Notes: generated by a model not told the origin, from the sequence alone. A stretch of DNA of 64,000 nt from Eudorina sp. 2006-703-Eu-15 (GCA_003117195.1 BDSI01000061.1:248001-312000); one strand, 5' to 3'; shown: positions 1 through 10,464, counted from the stretch's first letter. Translations and numbers: made by a program.

Positions 1-705
1 CCACCGTGCACACGTGCTGCCTAACGCGACATGTGCTTTCATGGGTGTACATACGGTATAGATCTATATCTGTATGATGCAGTAATTCTCCCAATCACAG
101 ATCCGTTGGTGGTGGCGCTGGAGAGCGGCAGTGACAGCCTGGTGCCACACCGACAAAGGTGCGGCCGGGGTGGGCGAGGGGTTGAAGAGAAGAAAACCAG
201 GCCTGGAACGAGCGGTGCGGGGATGCGGTCCCGAGGGCTAGATCGCCCCGCGTGGGTCGGGCGAACGATTAGAAGTTGAGATGCATGCGCCGTCGAGTGG
301 CACTTGTGCCCAGCTTCCCAACGTGGGAGGGGGCATGTGGGTCCCAACAGACCCACGGGTCGTCGGCGACACAGCCGCGGACTCCTGCCCCTTTTCCTTG
401 CATGCCTCCGCCGGCAACTCCCTCCGTCCGTCCGTGCGGAGAGGGGAAACGGGAACGCGCCACGGCACTGCTGGCACTGCCGGCACAACAAACCCGCGAC
501 CCATATCGCCCGTCGCAACAAACCCGCGACCCATATCGCCCGTCGCAGCGGAAGTTGCGGAGCCCCTGCCGAGGCCTGCACCACCCAACAGGCCCCCTGG
601 CCCCGGAGCCGTGCGGCGTCCCGAAAAACACGCGTCCCAACCCCCCTGCCACCGTCCGCTGTCGCTCCGGAACCCTCTTGCCTGCCTGGCCGCACACGTC
701 CTCAG
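1..705. other. 5' flank or introns of the DHHC gene
   Basis: No exon here is convincing. The two N-terminal membrane spans expected of a DHHC enzyme are not seen, so the real start probably lies left of the window. A 30-bp unit is tandemly duplicated at about 486-546 (core ACCCGCGACCCATATCGCCC). A weak exon-like stretch follows an AG near 101 (reading DPLVVALESGSDSLVPHRQ to a GTGCGG donor), but it has no family match I recognise. Confidence 0.4.
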
Positions 706-3689
706 GTACGCCAAGAACAACCAGGGCACTTGGATCCGTACCATGACTGCGGAGGAGTGGAATGAGGCGCAGGAACGGGAACAGGAGCGGCAGCTGCGGC
801 TGCGGGAGGAGGAGCAGGAGGAGGAGCAGGGCGCCGGTGCTGTCGGGCCACGCGGCCAGCAGGGTCCCTGGGGGCTGCCACAGGAGCTGGCGGTGATGGG
901 GAGCGAGCGGCCGGCGGCGGCGCAGGTCGCGGGCTCTGCTGCTGCGGCAACCTCAACCTCAACCTCGGTGGGGATACCACCTGCAGCGCAGACACAGGCT
1001 CTGCTGCTGCCGCCGCCACCGCCACAACATCAGCAGCAACAGCAGCAGCTTCAGCAGCAGTTCAGCGGCAGCAGCAGCAGCATCGGGGGCGCTGTCGTCG
1101 CCGGCGGCTCGCCGCAGCGGTTGGCAGGCGTCAGCAGCGCCGGTGGCGCCGGCGGCAGTAGCAGGCCGTCGTACATCGCCGTGGCGCCGGCGGCTGTAGC
1201 TGAAGGGGCTGGGACGGGGTACGCAGCGCTGCCTTCCAGCGCGCCGGCGGGCGACATTGATGAAGGGGTGTACGGCAGCATCGGGACGGCGGCGACAACG
1301 CGGGGCAGTGGCGCCGCCACCGCTACCGCCGCCGCCTCTACCTCGGGCCGCAGGCAGCCGCCGGTTTTTCCCCGGGCGGTTGCCAGGTCGTTAGTCATCC
1401 ACAAGTACTGCGTCACGTGCAACATCTGGCGGCCGGAGCGGGGCCACCACTGCCGCGAATGCCGGCGCTGCGTGGTACGGTGTGTGCGGTGTATGACCAG
1501 GTGCCGCTGCCCCTGCTGCTGGCCTGTTGGGTAGGCCCCCTGGGGTCTTGATTGATGCCGGGCTTCCGGTGCCGCGCGATGGAAATGTCCCGGGAGCCTG
1601 GGGAGCGTAATAACAAAGAGCTGTGGGTTTGCTCTGGGGCGTGTGCCGGGTCTTCGCCACTGTGGGGTCCTTCGCTGGCGGCGACACAGTGGGCCGGCGC
1701 GGCGCACTAGATTCAGAAGGGAAAAGCGGGCAATTGACTCCAAAGTAAGGACAACAAAGGTTTAGGCCATATCATGACTGTGTTGATATGATCAGTAAGA
1801 AGTATTAATTAATCCCAGCTCGAAAACATCGAATGCACAGGCGGCGCTGCAGTCCGGGCCCCCGGACGGCGCTCCGGGAGGGCGCGACAGGCAAGGAGCG
1901 CGGGGCGGGATCAACCGCGGCTCGCTCGTCTCGCACGACGCTGTACGACATTGTCCTTGGCCGCAGGACCATTTTGACCACCACTGCGGCACCATGGGCA
2001 ACTGCATCGCGCTTAACAACCACCGGTTCTTCGCCAGCTTCATGGTGCTGGCGCAGGTGGGTGGCTGGGGGCGGGGAAGCGGGAGCGGGTGGCTGGGTCG
2101 GCCCCGGGGGCCGTGGCGGCCGTGGTGGTGGTGGTGGTGGTGGTGCGTGGCGTTGCGGCTGGCGTGCGCGCGCAGGTGAGTGCGGGGAACCCCTCCGGGC
2201 GCACGAGTTTGTGCCGGGCCCCATCAGATGTCCGTGATGCGCCGCGCGGATTGAGCCGCGGACTGAGCCGCGTGGGATGTTCCTCTTGGACAGACGGTGT
2301 GACCCACGCGTCCTCCCCACATGCCCCCCCCTCCCCCCACACACACACCACAGGTGGCGGCGGGTCTGACGGTGTACGGCTGCGTGTGGCGGCTGCTTCG
2401 GATGGGCTTCCCCGGGTGAGTGCCTGTCTCGCATGACCCCCAGCGCATACATGCATGTGTGTAGACATGTGTGTTTAGGTAAGAGACCCGCCCGACCCAA
2501 ACCAAGCACCAATATACTTTCCATATTAACCGTGTAAACATGTGTGTGTGTGCGCATTTGAGGACGCGGTGGTGGGACGCGGCAAGAGAAGACAAGCAAC
2601 TCCGGTCCGGTGCACTCGAGACCCGCGGGTCGGTCAGCTGGTTTGAGTCAATTTATCGACAGTGCAGCGTTCCTGTGGTTCCACCGGTCCGCAGCCAGCC
2701 AGCCGGCCATCCAGCCAGCCATCTGGCCAGCCAGCCATTTAGCCAGCCAGTCATCTGGCCATCAGCTTTCCTAAACAGAACACGTGCGCGCACTGCACCT
2801 GATCTAGCACCTTGGCTGACCCGCCCGCCCTCTTGCCCGCCCCAGCTCCGACGCCTGGGACAACGCGGAGACGTACCTGCTGCTGCTGCTGGGGGCGGCC
2901 TGCGTGTACCACGTCGTCATGCTGAGCTTCGGGACGGCGCACTGCGCGTTTGTGCTGCTGGGTGGGTGGGCCGGTGGGCGGGCGGGTGGGTGGGCGGGCG
3001 GGCGGATGGGTGGGGATGGGCTGGCGGGCGGGCTTGGCATAGGTTTTGGGTTTGCCCAACGATCCCAGCACGGGTACGGCTGGTCCCTTGACCATCACAC
3101 CCTCGCTGCCACTGCCGTGCACGGGCCCTCGCTGCCCCCACCCAGCCACCGAGCAGTGGTCCCTAACTATCATGGAGGATGTCACAGCGGCCCCCCCGGG
3201 TCATCGGTGACAGCCATGGGCGACAGCCGAAGCCTGCACCATACACTGCATAAACGAACTTGCGCCACCATGGCGCACCGGACACAGGCTCCACAAGTGC
3301 GGTGGTGCTCATTCGCTGCGATGGTGTTCCATCTATCTGTCCCCCCTCACCCCGCTGCTGGCTCCGCAGACGTGACCACCAAGGACTGTATCAACGAGTT
3401 CGGGCTGCTGCGCCGCAACCCGCCCTGCCTGCCGGGCAGCCGGAGCCCCCTGGGGCTGCTGAGGGCCTACCGGGCCGTCATGTGCGGCCCGGTACGGCTG
3501 CGGCCAGACGCCCCCGCCTGCTGCCGCTGGGGCAGCCGCCACCGCCGCCGCAGCTGTCGCGGCCCCGCTGCAGCTGCCGCAGCCGCGGACGCGGACGCGA
3601 CTTGCAGCCACGCGTACAAGACCCCGTCTGGGCCCGCGGCGGAGGGGTTTGTCATCGACGTGGGTGGCGGGCTGGGCGGGCGATCCTGA
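706..3689 (+). CDS. DHHC-type protein S-acyltransferase, 3' part
   Basis: The enzyme should transfer palmitate to cysteines of membrane-associated proteins on endomembranes. Exons read 706-1474, 1967-2056, 2354-2415, 2846-2961 and 3370-3689; all phases agree. Exon 1 carries a charged, then Gln/Ala-rich cytosolic loop and the Cys-rich domain start (KYCVTCNIWRPERGHHCREC, RRCV). Exon 2 gives DHFDHHCGTMGNC followed by NNHRFF, with the catalytic DHHC intact; the usual Pro after it is Gly. Exons 2-3 (ASFMVLAQVAAGLTVYG) and exon 4 (ETYLLLLLGAACVYHVVML) supply membrane spans 3 and 4. Exon 5 opens with DVTTKD, the family's TTxE motif in variant form, and ends in a Cys/Arg/Ala-rich tail with TGA at 3687. 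The reading frame stays open back to 281, but the splice acceptor at 704-705 and the missing spans 1-2 suggest earlier exons outside the window. Intron 4 contains a dispersed repeat copy (about 3160-3320). Confidence 0.85.
3160..3320 (-). repeat. Dispersed repeat copy A
   Basis: In DHHC intron 4. Shares GGATGTCACAGCGG, GGGTCATCGGTGACAGCCAT, CATACACTGC and ACGAACTTGCGCCACCATGG with the other copies. Confidence 0.7.
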
Positions 3690-4388
3690 AATGTATTGTA
3701 TATATTGGCCATGGAGGGTCTGCAGGCCAGCCGGGAAGCTCTACCTCTAGAGAGTTTGCAGATTTGAGAGACAGAATCCAATATGTTAGACAGATTAACG
3801 GGTTGGCTGGTATGGTTTGTTACATTTGCCCACGGAGGGTCTTTAATTCGGCGACGCGAGCCGGCAGGCGGGCGAACTAATTTAGTACTACGTGGGAAGC
3901 GTCTGCCAATTCTGTTTTGGTTGTTTTACTAGCTATTATTATTCTCTGCATCTGTCCCAAACGGTCCCAACTGATCCGCACCACCTGTACGGTATGTCGT
4001 TCCGACGACGACGACGACGGGTCATGATGCCCTGTTTGTTTACCGCCGTTTTCCATTCTAACGAGCACGTTTTCATCTCAGCCAATATGTGGAAACTGTC
4101 AGGATGTCCAGATTGTAGGTCAGGGAGGGGTGACTAGTGTGACAGTCGATTGCCGCGGTTCCCGGAGAGGTTCTGCGGGCTGTTCTCAGAAGCAAAATTA
4201 GAATAGATATTAGCAAATTCTTGGGATTTTGTAAGTTTTGTCTCCGGGCGACGATTTTTTCAGAAGGCTGGTAGGGGGTCCCCGTCGTACCGACCGCACA
4301 AAATGGCCTTGTTCTCCGTGCAGACTCAACCATTTTGAACGCATTCAATTACATCCAAAAGAGCAGCAAAGTCAGGTTGTAATTCTGC
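3690..4388. other. 3' flank of the DHHC gene
   Basis: Non-coding. The first chlorophyte-type polyadenylation signal TGTAA downstream of the stop is near 4230, with another near 4377. A short motif recurs at about 3700 and 3825 (TTGGCCATGGAGGGTCT versus TTTGCCCACGGAGGGTCT). No gene seen. Confidence 0.4.
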
Positions 4389-4405
4389 TTGTTTTGTAAC
4401 AACTC

Positions 4406-5090
4406 ATGTTTGACTTTTGCGCGCGAATTGCTGATCATGGACCCGTGCATTCACGAGCGCCATTCCGTTACCCAAGACTATATTATAGGGGCATTAAAGC
4501 GGCAGATATTCTTCGTTACCAGTTCCCAAAGGTTAAGGACGACAAACTTAGCGAGTACCTTCGTACGTACAAGCAGAAGGGTGTCTCGCTGCCAACAGCG
4601 AAGTTTAGCACTAGGGAATACGACCAGCCAGTTGTTACAAGCAGAGCGGGCTGCTGCTCTGTTTCAAAGACAAGTAAGCCGGTACTGTGGGTGTGTGCTG
4701 CTGCAGCACCTGAACGAGATTCCTGGTTTTGAGATGGCGACCTCCTGGACCCTGAAGGAGCAAGGCTTCGTCACATTGGCCCAGACGGAGGGAGTCCCGC
4801 CTATGGGCGCCTCGCCCGACGGCCTCCTGGAAGTGGCATGCCGCTCGGACGCCAGTCAATCGTGGGCGCAACGTGCTCACAGAGTACAAATCCCGGTTCC
4901 GGTACGTGCACGTGCAGCAGGGAGAGAACAGGCCGGGTGCTGAAGAAGGCTACAAGTACGCACCGTTTAAGCAGTTCGCCACCACGCTGTCCCCCACGTA
5001 CTATGCGCAAGTGCAGCTTGGGATGCTGGCCACGTACAGACGGAGTGCATACTCCTGGAGTACACCATGGAGCAAGTACACCATGGAGCA
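4406..5090 (+). pseudogene. YqaJ-type (phage/alkaline-exonuclease-like) nuclease fragment
   Basis: Two overlapping frames carry consecutive pieces of a YqaJ-family exonuclease domain. One frame has MGASPDGLLEV at about 4803-4835, the conserved acidic SPDG motif. The next frame has VLTEYKSRFRY at about 4873-4905, the E-x-K motif, and then YYAQVQLGMLAT at about 4999-5034, the Q-containing motif. The frame changes between these pieces and no ATG-to-stop model fits, so it is probably broken, although an undetected short intron is possible. Upstream, 4406-4700 reads as protein-like (YYRGIKAADILRYQFPKVKD) without a recognised match. In eukaryotes this domain usually travels with DNA transposons or large viruses. 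The fragment stops exactly where the inverted repeat begins, which suggests truncation by that rearrangement. Confidence 0.6.
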
Positions 5091-5536
5091 TTTAGTCACC
5101 AGCCGTTCTTGTTAGATCGTGTCTTACAGTGGTGCGAATGGAATTGAACTAGTTCGCACCTCTATCCTTATTTAACTTCAGTCTCTTCAAATGAACCTAC
5201 GTTCCCGGAGCCCACCAACTTGGACGCTATATATGCACTCCACATCGGGCAACTTTAACGAGGTTGGTTTTCTTCAGTATCTCCACTCGTTCTCGCCGCG
5301 GCGCACCCATTCGTTTCTTTGTATCTTGACTTCAGTATGGCCTAGATAGTATACTCACGGATATGTCGGCGCCGGCGGCACAAGCCCCAGGACTGCGCAT
5401 TGCACCATCCTGCCGCACCTCACCCAGCACTGAACCAAATGATCAAGCCAACGGGTACTGCACAAAGTGCTATTGTGAGTCGAACTGTCAGTCCGAGGTC
5501 AAGTTCGGCGTCATCCATCCCCTGCCCGCACGGGTC

Positions 5537-5636
5537 TGTAGTAGGTGTCGTACAATGGTCGGCCCTGCTCCTCAAATACGGTGCAAAGCACTGTCCCAGC
5601 ATCTCGAGAAGCCTTTGCCAGCTCTCACCTACTACA
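5537..5636 (+). repeat. TRIM-1 left LTR
   Basis: 100 bp, bounded by an inverted 11-bp TGTAGTAGGTG/CACCTACTACA pair. It contains the core CATCTCGAGAAGCCTTTG that is shared with TRIM-2. Confidence 0.9.
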
Positions 5637-5935
5637 TATGGTATCGAGACCAAACCTAGGCTGTGGACCTAAGAGTCCCCAGTTCGATCCCTGATGACGG
5701 CGAAATACGACCGCGCCAGAGGACGACAGTCTAGAGGTTCTGGAAGAAGATAGTAGTGAGATGACTAGGAGAAGGTTACATGCTCGAAAAACCCGAATAT
5801 GGGCTAGGCGCGTGTCAGTCCCGGGGCACGACGTGACGTGGACCTCATCCACGGCTCAGGGTTGGCGATGGCGAGCATGGCTGGTTGTCTCGGGCCGAAA
5901 GGGTCCCGGGACGGTCCCCTTCAGACGGGGGGGAG

Positions 5936-6035
5936 TGTAGTAGGTGTCGTACAATGGTCGGCCCTGCTCCTCAAATACGGTGCAAAGCACTGTCCCAGCA
6001 TCTCGAGAAGCCTTTGCCAGCTCTCACCTACTACA
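5936..6035 (+). repeat. TRIM-1 right LTR
   Basis: Identical to the left LTR over 100 bp by eye, and preceded by the polypurine-like tract. Confidence 0.9.
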
Positions 6036-6631
6036 GGGTCCAACAAGCACCCCAACTTCAGTAGCAGCAGCGGTGCCTGCTCGTCCCGCTGGGGTGGCTT
6101 CGGTCACGGCAACCACGGTGTCTTCACCGGCCGCGGCCGCGGCATGGAGCAGTAGGGGGTTGCGCAGTGTCCAGGCTCATGTGGCGGCTTCAATGTGCAC
6201 TCAACTAAGCGTGGTATCCGGCCAGCACCTGCGCCCGCATGTCAGGACGACAGCTCCTCGCTCAGGGTCAATTCCAAGCCAACCAGGAAGTGCTCCTCAG
6301 CACCAAAAACATCCGGTTGCATTCACCGGGCTCCAGCAAATTGCTGCCCCTCTGGATCGGCCCATTCGGGCTTCAGCAAATTGCTGCCCCTCTGGATCGG
6401 CCCATTTAAAATCGCCAAGGTGCTATCTCCTGTAGCAGTCAAGCTCGACCTGCCACCCACGTATCGCATACACCAAGTCTTCCATGTGTCCCTTCTTAAA
6501 TCACACGTGCCAAGCAAAGGCTGACAGCCACCAGGAGCCATGTCCGTCCTGAATGATGGTCCATACTGGGCTGACGACAGCTCCTTGCTCATCCCGAAAA
6601 GATACATCACTCGAGCAAACACCTCGAATTC

Positions 6632-7466
6632 GATGGTGTATGTGATATGGGTGGCAGGTCGAGCTTGACTGCTACAGGAGATGGTACCTTGGCGATTTTG
6701 AATGGGACGATCCAGAGGGGCAGCAATTTGCTGGAGCCCGGTGAATGCAACCGGATGCTTTTGGTGCTGAGGAGCACTTCCTGGTTGGCTTGGAATTGAC
6801 CCTGAGTGAGGAGCTGTCGTCCTGACATGAGGGCGCGGGTGCCGGCCAGATACCATGCTCAGTTGAGTGCACAGTGAAGCCGCCACACGAGCCTGGACAC
6901 TGTGCAACCCCCTACTGCTCCATGCCGCGGCCGGCGAAGGCGCCGCGGTTGCCGCGACCGAAGCCGCCCCCGCGGGACGAGCGGGCATCACTGCTGCTGC
7001 CGAAGTTGGGGCGCTTGTTGGACCCGTGCGGGCAGGGGATGATGCCGAACTTGACCTCGGACTGGAAGTTCGACTCACGATAGCACTTTGTGCAGTACCC
7101 GTTGGCTTGATCATTTGGTTCAGCTCTGGGTGAGGTGCGGCCGGATGGCGCAATGGGCTGTCCCGGGGCTTGTGCCGCCGGCGCCGACATATCCGTGAGT
7201 ATGCTAGGCCATACTGAAGTCAAGTTACGAAGAAATGAATGGGCGCGCCTCGGCGAGAATGAGCGGAGATACTGAAGAAAACCAACCTCGTTAAAGTCGC
7301 CCGATGCGGAGTAGTGCATAGCGTCCGAGTTGGCGGGCTCCGGGACGGCGTCCATGGAAACGTAGTTTGAAGAGACTGAAGTTAAATAAGGATAGAGGCG
7401 CGAACTAGTTCAATTCCATTCGCACCACTGTAAGACACGATCTAACAAGAACGGCTGGTGACTAAA
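6632..7466 (-). mobile_element. Ty3/gypsy deletion derivative, right arm
   Basis: Same gag-to-integrase-tail structure as the left arm, on the opposite strand and without TRIM-1 or the 36-bp duplication. The integrase tail reads [20 protein letters not shown] and then [20 protein letters not shown], where GPF has become VPF. It loses similarity within the motif and passes into the central spacer. It provides the empty-site reference for TRIM-1. Confidence 0.8.
6912..7355 (-). CDS. Short gag-like ORF of the right arm
   Basis: A 147-residue ORF begins MDAVPEPANSDAMHYSASGD and ends in an RG/FG-rich tail (RGGGFGRGNRGAFAGRGMEQ), typical of nucleic-acid-binding gag C-termini. A possible metal-binding motif is YCTKCY near residue 93, with a further Cys in PCPHG. 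The equivalent left-arm ORF is disrupted by TRIM-1 and base changes. Whether it is expressed is unknown; it could be a passive remnant. Confidence 0.5.
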   Translation of the reverse strand: MDAVPEPANSDAMHYSASGDFNEVGFLQYLRSFSPRRAHSFLRNLTSVWPSILTDMSAPAAQAPGQPIAPSGRTSPRAEPNDQANGYCTKCYRESNFQSEVKFGIIPCPHGSNKRPNFGSSSDARSSRGGGFGRGNRGAFAGRGMEQ

Positions 7467-8217
7467 GGCTGGAGACACCAGATAATAAGCATCTACTCGA
7501 GTCCTGAAAGGTGGTATCAAAAGGTACCGAGAATGGCTGACGGTAGGGACTTAGTAGTGCGGATGTGTCGGGGTGTCTCCAGGGAGGTGCGGCCCTGTGC
7601 GGCCTAGCTGGTTCCGTAAGCGGAAACGGAAACGGAAACGAAACGGAAACCAGAAGTTAACCGGAAGTTAGGAATGACACATTACGATTATGATAATGAT
7701 AACGATATTGTGTACTGTAAGGTGCGAAGCCTTGTGTTACAATGGACAGAACGCCGGGGACTAAGAGGCAACGAACCATGGACAGAATGTCAGGGACTAA
7801 AAGGCAAGGAACCACACACGGGCAATCAAGGTCGGGGGTCGCTGTCCATCATGGACATACAGTGGGCGGAGAGATATACAGCCATGCATGCATAATGGGC
7901 GGGGCAACCGAAACAAACCATGCTGATAGAATGAAATGCCTCTCGCTCTTGCTCTTGATCGACAGAAGCTAAGAGTGATTGCAGCCCATCCTCCGGTTAT
8001 TAAGTAATGATAATAAGAAGCTGTATCTCTTCACGAAATGAGTAAAATTAAAATCCTGCTAGTATACGTATGTACATATTCCAGCTTATGTATGTACGTA
8101 GCAGTTGTCTGTCATTCTTACTGTATGTGTACGGCCGCCCTCACCCATAAATAAGGTTGAACCTGTTGCAGGGCGGGGCTGAACGGTGTGTCGGGCACCT
8201 AGATTGCAGTCGCTACA

Positions 8218-8252
8218 CCTGAGCAAGGGTCGTGCACGGCCCCTTGCTCAGG
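8218..8252. repeat. Near-perfect 35-bp palindrome
   Basis: CCTGAGCAAGGG and CCCTTGCTCAGG flank a GTGCAC-centred core. The same GAGCAAGG word recurs at about 8420 and in a second palindrome. Confidence 0.8.
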
Positions 8253-8574
8253 CTGCCGCGGGCGAGTCAGCCTACTCGCTCGCTCTTAGCAACGCGGCAT
8301 GACGCCGCCGGCGATTCGACGTGGCAAGCATGGGTAGCAGGGGCCGGGGAATGTGCAGGAGCGGTCGGGCAGGTCGGGCGGAGGCTAGCGCTATCGCTCC
8401 ATCCGTGGCCGCCCCGGTCGTCCTGAGCAAGGGGTCGGTGTGAACACCAGCAGGCATGCAAAGTGTACGGCAGGGACGGATTCAGTGCTCCCACGCCGGG
8501 GTCGCCGGCGGGGCGCGGCTATGACCTGTACGGGTGCGCAGGGGCGGACACCCTGATGTAGGACACCCTGATGT

Positions 8575-8611
8575 ATGAGCAAGGATTCCGCACGCACAGC
8601 CCCTTGCTCAT
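8575..8611. repeat. Second GAGCAAGG palindrome
   Basis: ATGAGCAAGG (8575-8584) pairs with CCTTGCTCAT (8602-8611). A 15-bp direct repeat GGACACCCTGATGTA precedes it. Confidence 0.75.
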
Positions 8612-8839
8612 CAGGCGGGCTGCTGCCGGCCACTGTCCTACCCTTGTGTCCTTATCTGCCCAAAACAGTTCCAATATTATTGAATTAATGTTTATATTCT
8701 TTTTACTGGCTCGAAATGAAGAAAATGTGTGTGTACCCAAGCAAGGGGTAAGCCACGGCACACCTAAAGGTCCACATACAACAGATAGAGACTGACGTGT
8801 TCGTTTCTTGTTTCTGGATGGCAAATTTTCTACATGCAG

Positions 8840-9112
8840 ACCCATCATGCTGCTCTCAAGTCGACACGCTCACTTCCGCCACCATAAATGGGGTCAGCAT
8901 CAAGCCATCATGCAATGGGAACAAGTGGGCTGCAGGGACGCCTTACGGCTCACTGGCTTTTACTGGCCTGGTTAGCCTCTTCCCCGCCCTCGGTTCCCCA
9001 GGGGGGCCTGAAGATTTGCTTTCATCTGCAGGCTGGCAGCAGATGTGGCTCTGTGCAGGATTTCTGCTTTGGCAACAGCTGCATGTACTCGCCGGCAGCT
9101 GGAAATAAATGA
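8840..9112 (+). pseudogene. Pherophorin C-terminal domain fragment, frameshifted
   Basis: Pherophorins are secreted extracellular-matrix glycoproteins of volvocine algae. After a plausible acceptor (ACATGCAG) the frame reads VDTLTSATINGVSIKPSCNG, the typical VTVNG-type strand. A +1 shift is then needed inside the six-G run 9001-9006 to continue into GGLKICFHLQAGSRCGSVQD followed by FCFGNSCMYSPAAGNK, which keeps the C-x-L...C...FC...C spacing of the family. With one G fewer the two parts join without a break. The usual final CCP is replaced by TGA at 9110. No Pro-rich rod or N-terminal domain is visible upstream. It is either a relic exon pair or a real gene with an assembly error. Confidence 0.6.
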
Positions 9113-9497
9113 CCCAAGGTGCGGCGGCGGCGGCGGCGGTTGCGTGCAGGGGTGTAGGGGGCGGCCCAGCAGGGGCGGTAGCGAGTACCGTGCCGGGTGA
9201 TCCTCATTACAGCAGCAGCAACAGCTGGGGTGGCAGGAGCTCGGGTTGGGCGGCTGGCAGCAGCAGCAGCAGCAGCAACAACAGCAGCAACAACAGTGGT
9301 CGTCGTCGGCGCGGCCGCAGCAGGACAGCAGCACCGGAAGCACAGCGCCGCTCATGGGTGGGGACTGACAAGATCAGCTATAGATAGGTGGGTAGCTAGC
9401 TGGCCAGCCGCCAGCAGGGTGCTTTACCAGGGTGCTGGTAGGGGCCGCCGACCGACGGGGGGACGAGGGGACGGGGGGATTTGGTTTTTCGCGATTT

Positions 9498-9530
9498 CGG
9501 TCGGTCGGTCGGTCGGTCGGTCGGTCGCGA
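9498..9530. repeat. GGTC microsatellite
   Basis: About seven tandem GGTC units. Confidence 0.85.
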
Positions 9531-10464
9531 TGTCGGTGTCTTTGTTGACAAAGGGGGACGAGGGACTCCGAGATTGCGACGGTGACCCCGCGGAACTGCC
9601 GCCAGGGAGGTGGCTTCGGCACCGTCGTGCCTGCATCTTAAGATGCCGGCGTATGTATTTGCTCGACGCGGGTCATCGCCTCATTGCTACCGTCGTGGAG
9701 CCTGGAAGCCTTCGTTCCTTTGGGGCCGCCTGCTGCCGGGACAGTAATGCGGTGGCTGCAAGACGTGCGTGCGTGGATCGATGGTGATCCGCGGGCGCCT
9801 CCGGGAGGACACCCAACAATGACCTGGCGGTGGCGGACCATGACGGGCTCGCCACGGGCTTGCGGTATTTCCCATCTGCATCTGCAATGTGAGTAATTGC
9901 CATGTCGATTCAGGTCCATTTGCAGGGTGTGTAGAGCTGAGGTTCGCGAGGAGGCTTCGGCTCATGGGCTGTCTCAGATGGTCCCCTGCGTAGCAGGATG
10001 CTATCAAGACCTCGTCAGGGACCCGTCACGATTACCAATATATTTTGGTATATTAAACGGTACATGGACCTTTAGACCGCCATTATCCATGGAGCCATGC
10101 CTGCCTGCCTGCCGGACACCATGCAAAAATAGACACGAAATCCGCCGCCAGTCAGTCAACCAGCCAATCAACCGGCCCCAGACCGGGCGCGGATGCCTTG
10201 CTCCAGAAGAGCAACCTACGCGTACTGGATGTGCGTACGGCGCAACACGCACTCCCGGGGCTGCCGTGCTGCCTGCAATCAATGCGGCCAACTGTGCCGT
10301 ACACACCACCAACGACCAGCCCCTCGCACTCACGATGTTAGCCGGCAGGCAGCACGGACTCGGGGTCAGAGCACACGTGGCACATGTGGCACCGACCAAC
10401 CGGCCACCACACTCCACACCACACATACATACACCGCCCTGCTGCCCACGCAGCTCGACAAGCA

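Larger units (their letters stand above)
5537..6035 (+). mobile_element. TRIM-1, LTR-bearing mini-retroelement
   Basis: Two identical 100-bp LTRs (5537-5636 and 5936-6035) begin TGTAGTAGGTG and end CACCTACTACA. They flank a 299-bp non-coding interior. The 5-bp target duplication GGGTC is at 5532-5536 and 6036-6040, and the right arm of the inverted repeat retains the uninterrupted site at about 7021-7025. A primer-binding-like TGGTATCGAG starts at 5639, two bases inside the left LTR. A purine-rich tract (ACGGGGGGGAG) abuts the right LTR. No ORF of note. Identical LTRs imply a recent insertion. It resembles terminal-repeat retrotransposons in miniature. Confidence 0.9.
5091..6474 (+). mobile_element. 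Ty3/gypsy deletion derivative, left arm
   Basis: A gag-like segment (from about 5363; QANGYCTKCY-type Cys motif at about 5448-5480, GR-rich tail ending near 6155) runs straight into an integrase C-terminus: [14 protein letters not shown], then [20 protein letters not shown] and [14 protein letters not shown] at about 6390-6510. That GPF and HVSLLK pattern is the GPY/F module of Ty3/gypsy integrases. Protease, reverse transcriptase, RNase H and the integrase core are absent, so the element is non-autonomous. A 36-bp unit containing GCAAATTGCTGCCCCTCTGG is duplicated at about 6337-6404. TRIM-1 interrupts the gag part. Confidence 0.8.
5091..7466. repeat. Large inverted repeat of Ty3/gypsy-derived arms
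   Basis: The left arm (5091-6474) and right arm (6632-7466) are reverse complements over about 835 bp once TRIM-1 and a 36-bp tandem duplication in the left arm are set aside. Matching landmarks are the outer ends (TTTAGTCACCAGCCGTTCTT at 5091, its complement ending at 7466), the hairpin-like GTGCGAATGGAATTGAACTA region, the gag segment and the integrase tail. A unique spacer of about 157 bp separates them. The arms differ at many scattered positions, so the duplication is not very recent. A transcript across it would fold into a long hairpin. Confidence 0.85.
7467..8839. other. Non-coding, repeat-containing stretch
   Basis: No gene recognised. It holds a GGAAAC-rich run (about 7620-7655), a diverged tandem duplication (about 7740-7820, unit with GGACAGAAYGYCRGGGACTA), and a cluster of palindromes built on GAGCAAGG. 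Confidence 0.5.

Noticed and set aside
281..705. N-terminal extension of the DHHC frame from ATG 281
   Set aside because: The sequence covers a tandem duplication, lacks membrane spans, and a plausible acceptor exists at 704-705. It is more likely intron.
9590..9650. Kinase-like glycine loop QGGGFGTVV
   Set aside because: A stop follows within a few codons and no other kinase motif is nearby; probably chance.
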